Source: Burkholderiales bacterium (GTDB lineage Bacteria; Pseudomonadota; Gammaproteobacteria; Burkholderiales; Casimicrobiaceae). From it: 64,000 nt of DNA. Of this stretch, positions 62,921 through 64,000 are shown one piece after another. Under the pieces are notes generated by a model. It saw only the letters and a list, made by a program, of their open reading frames with translations, made no database searches and was not told the origin of the DNA. How positions within the stretch are numbered: position 1 is the stretch's first letter; each line of letters starts with the position of its first letter. Location: positions 62,001 through 126,000 of the forward strand of contig JADZDD010000017.1 of NCBI GenBank assembly GCA_020851235.1, in the 5' to 3' direction. The translations under genes and the position numbers were made by a program.

Positions 62921-63754
62921 TCACGCCGCCTGCGGGGCGAGGTCCGATTGCCGATGGAAGAACTGGCGCACGTAGGGGTCCGTGCTCTCGTCGCGCAGCT
63001 GGCGTGGATCGCCATCGGCGATGATCCCCTTCACCCGCTTGTCGAGCATGATGATCCGATCGGCGATGGCGAAGATCGACGCGAGCTCGTGCGTGACGAT
63101 CACGAAGGTCACGCCGAGGCTGTCGGCGAGGCGGCGGATGAGCGCATCGAGCTCGGCCGAGGTGATCGGATCGAGCCCCGCCGACGGCTCGTCGAGGAAG
63201 AGGATCGGCGGGTCGAGCGCCATCGCGCGGGCGATCGCCGCACGCTTTTGCATGCCCCCCGAGATCTCGCTCGGCAGGTGGCCGGTGAACTGGATGAGAC
63301 CGACGAGCGAGAGCTTCATCCGCGCGAGGAGGTCCATCTGCTCGGCGTCGAGGTCGGTGAACACCTCCATCGGCAGACGAACGTTCTCGAGCAGCGTCAT
63401 CGATCCGAAGAGCGCACCCGACTGGTACATGACGCCGATGCGACGCAGGATCGCGGTGCGCTCGTCGCCGCCCGTCGCGGTGATGTCCTGGTCCTCGATG
63501 AAGACGCGTCCGGCCATGACGTCGTACAGGCCGATCATGTGCTTCAACAGCGTGCTCTTGCCGCAACCCGAGCCGCCGAGGATCACGAACACCTCGCCGC
63601 GCTTCACGTCGAAACTGACGTTCTCGAGGATGGTGCGGCCGTCGTAGCCCGCGGTGAGGCCCTCGACGCGAATGATCGGTGCGCCGCGCGCGACGCGCGA
63701 GGCCGCGGCGCCTTCGGCCGCTGCCGGTGTCGGTGCGCGCGCGGCATCGCTCAT
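62921..63754 (-). CDS. MlaF-type ABC transporter ATPase
   Basis: A 277-residue ATPase. A flexible Ala-rich N terminus of about 25 residues precedes the core: Walker A in LGGSGCGKSTLLKHM, the Q-loop MYQSGALFGSMTLLENV, the signature EISGGMQKRAAIARAMA, Walker B in ILFLDEPSAGLDP and the switch His in VTHELASIFAIADRI. GSMTLLENV and the FASI-like end are typical of Mla/MCE ATPases. It overlaps the permease gene by four bases and powers lipid movement between the membranes. Confidence 0.95.
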   Translation of the reverse strand: MSDAARAPTPAAAEGAAASRVARGAPIIRVEGLTAGYDGRTILENVSFDVKRGEVFVILGGSGCGKSTLLKHMIGLYDVMAGRVFIEDQDITATGGDERTAILRRIGVMYQSGALFGSMTLLENVRLPMEVFTDLDAEQMDLLARMKLSLVGLIQFTGHLPSEISGGMQKRAAIARAMALDPPILFLDEPSAGLDPITSAELDALIRRLADSLGVTFVIVTHELASIFAIADRIIMLDKRVKGIIADGDPRQLRDESTDPYVRQFFHRQSDLAPQAA

Positions 63755-64000
63755 ATGTCGAGGAGGAAGTACACCACGGCGAAGATGCCGTCGACGATCA
63801 CGATCAGCACGATGCCCGAGACGACGGCGCGGGTGGCCGAATCACCCACCGCCGAGGCCCCGGCCGCGGTCTGCAGGCCGCGCAGGCAGCCGATGCCGGC
63901 GATGAGCAGCGCGAAGGCGAACGATTTCACCCATCCGGCCAGGAAATCGTCGAAGCTCACGATGGCCTCGACCTCGTTGACGAAGGTCACGAAGGGAATC
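63751..64000 (-). CDS. MlaE-type ABC permease (C-terminal part only)
   Basis: Only the last 82 codons are in the window; the gene starts beyond base 64000. The visible part contains two hydrophobic helices (WVKSFAFALLIAGIGCLRGL and ATRAVVSGIVLIVIVDGIFA). It also has the GLQTAAGASAVGDSATRAVV loop, which is the C-terminal signature of MlaE permeases, and ends YFLLDI. It overlaps the MlaF-type gene (ATGA) and is upstream of it in the operon. Confidence 0.9.
   Translation of the reverse strand, partial: IPFVTFVNEVEAIVSFDDFLAGWVKSFAFALLIAGIGCLRGLQTAAGASAVGDSATRAVVSGIVLIVIVDGIFAVVYFLLDI

Overview
The window is GC-rich chromosomal DNA, most likely from a betaproteobacterium. The grounds are a DUF2889-sucC-sucD block, PhaR and phasin genes, a Neisseria/Pseudomonas-type pilin, dense short-gap operons and the overall family content. 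No rRNA, tRNA, CRISPR array, insertion sequence or phage gene was seen. Both ends cut through genes: a TPR/glycosyltransferase-like gene on the left and an MCE-transporter permease on the right.

Left part (1-19.3 kb), mostly housekeeping and carbon storage. A type IVa pilin gene has a textbook sigma-54 promoter, and a TPR protein lies downstream of it. A PP2C phosphatase-FHA pair is followed by a remnant toxin with a DUF2283 antitoxin. Next come DUF2889-sucC-sucD, glycerol kinase, an MFS carrier and phaA-phaB. An 850-residue exported repeat protein and a SLAC1/TehA channel with a small Cys-rich partner precede the divergent phaP/phaR pair. The phaP/phaR spacer holds a strong promoter framed by two PhaR-like operator candidates. 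rimO closes this part.

Middle (19.4-35.3 kb), an efflux array of nine genes on one strand: adaptor-RND-OMF, DUF3302(YiaW)-HlyD(YiaV)-OMF, and a second adaptor-RND-OMF. The second RND adaptor carries a C-terminal OmpA-like peptidoglycan-binding domain with the diagnostic Asp and Arg in place. I regard this as the most novel item: an efflux pump with a built-in cell-wall clamp.

Next (35.4-43.3 kb), a minus-strand amino-acid decarboxylation cluster: aspartate 4-decarboxylase between two AspT-type exchangers, plus an unusually large Orn/Lys/Arg-type decarboxylase. Such sets consume intracellular protons and export the product, giving acid resistance or proton-motive energy. An AraC-type regulator lies next to it.

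Right part (44.7-64 kb), stress and energy functions. It has an orphan pyruvate formate-lyase activase-like radical SAM protein, a BamA/TamA-type outer-membrane protein divergent from a Crp/Fnr regulator, and an MFS carrier. A tightly packed six-gene run follows (DUF3300, DUF2950, an exported protein, DUF2254, a BASS-type carrier, PPK2). Then come a SulP transporter, a kinase fusion protein, and an MCE lipid-transport operon (MlaE-MlaF-MlaD-lipoprotein) whose last gene overlaps acetate kinase. The mix of polyphosphate kinase, acetate kinase, a PFL-activase-like protein and a Crp/Fnr regulator suggests adaptation to energy or oxygen limitation. That reading is inference.
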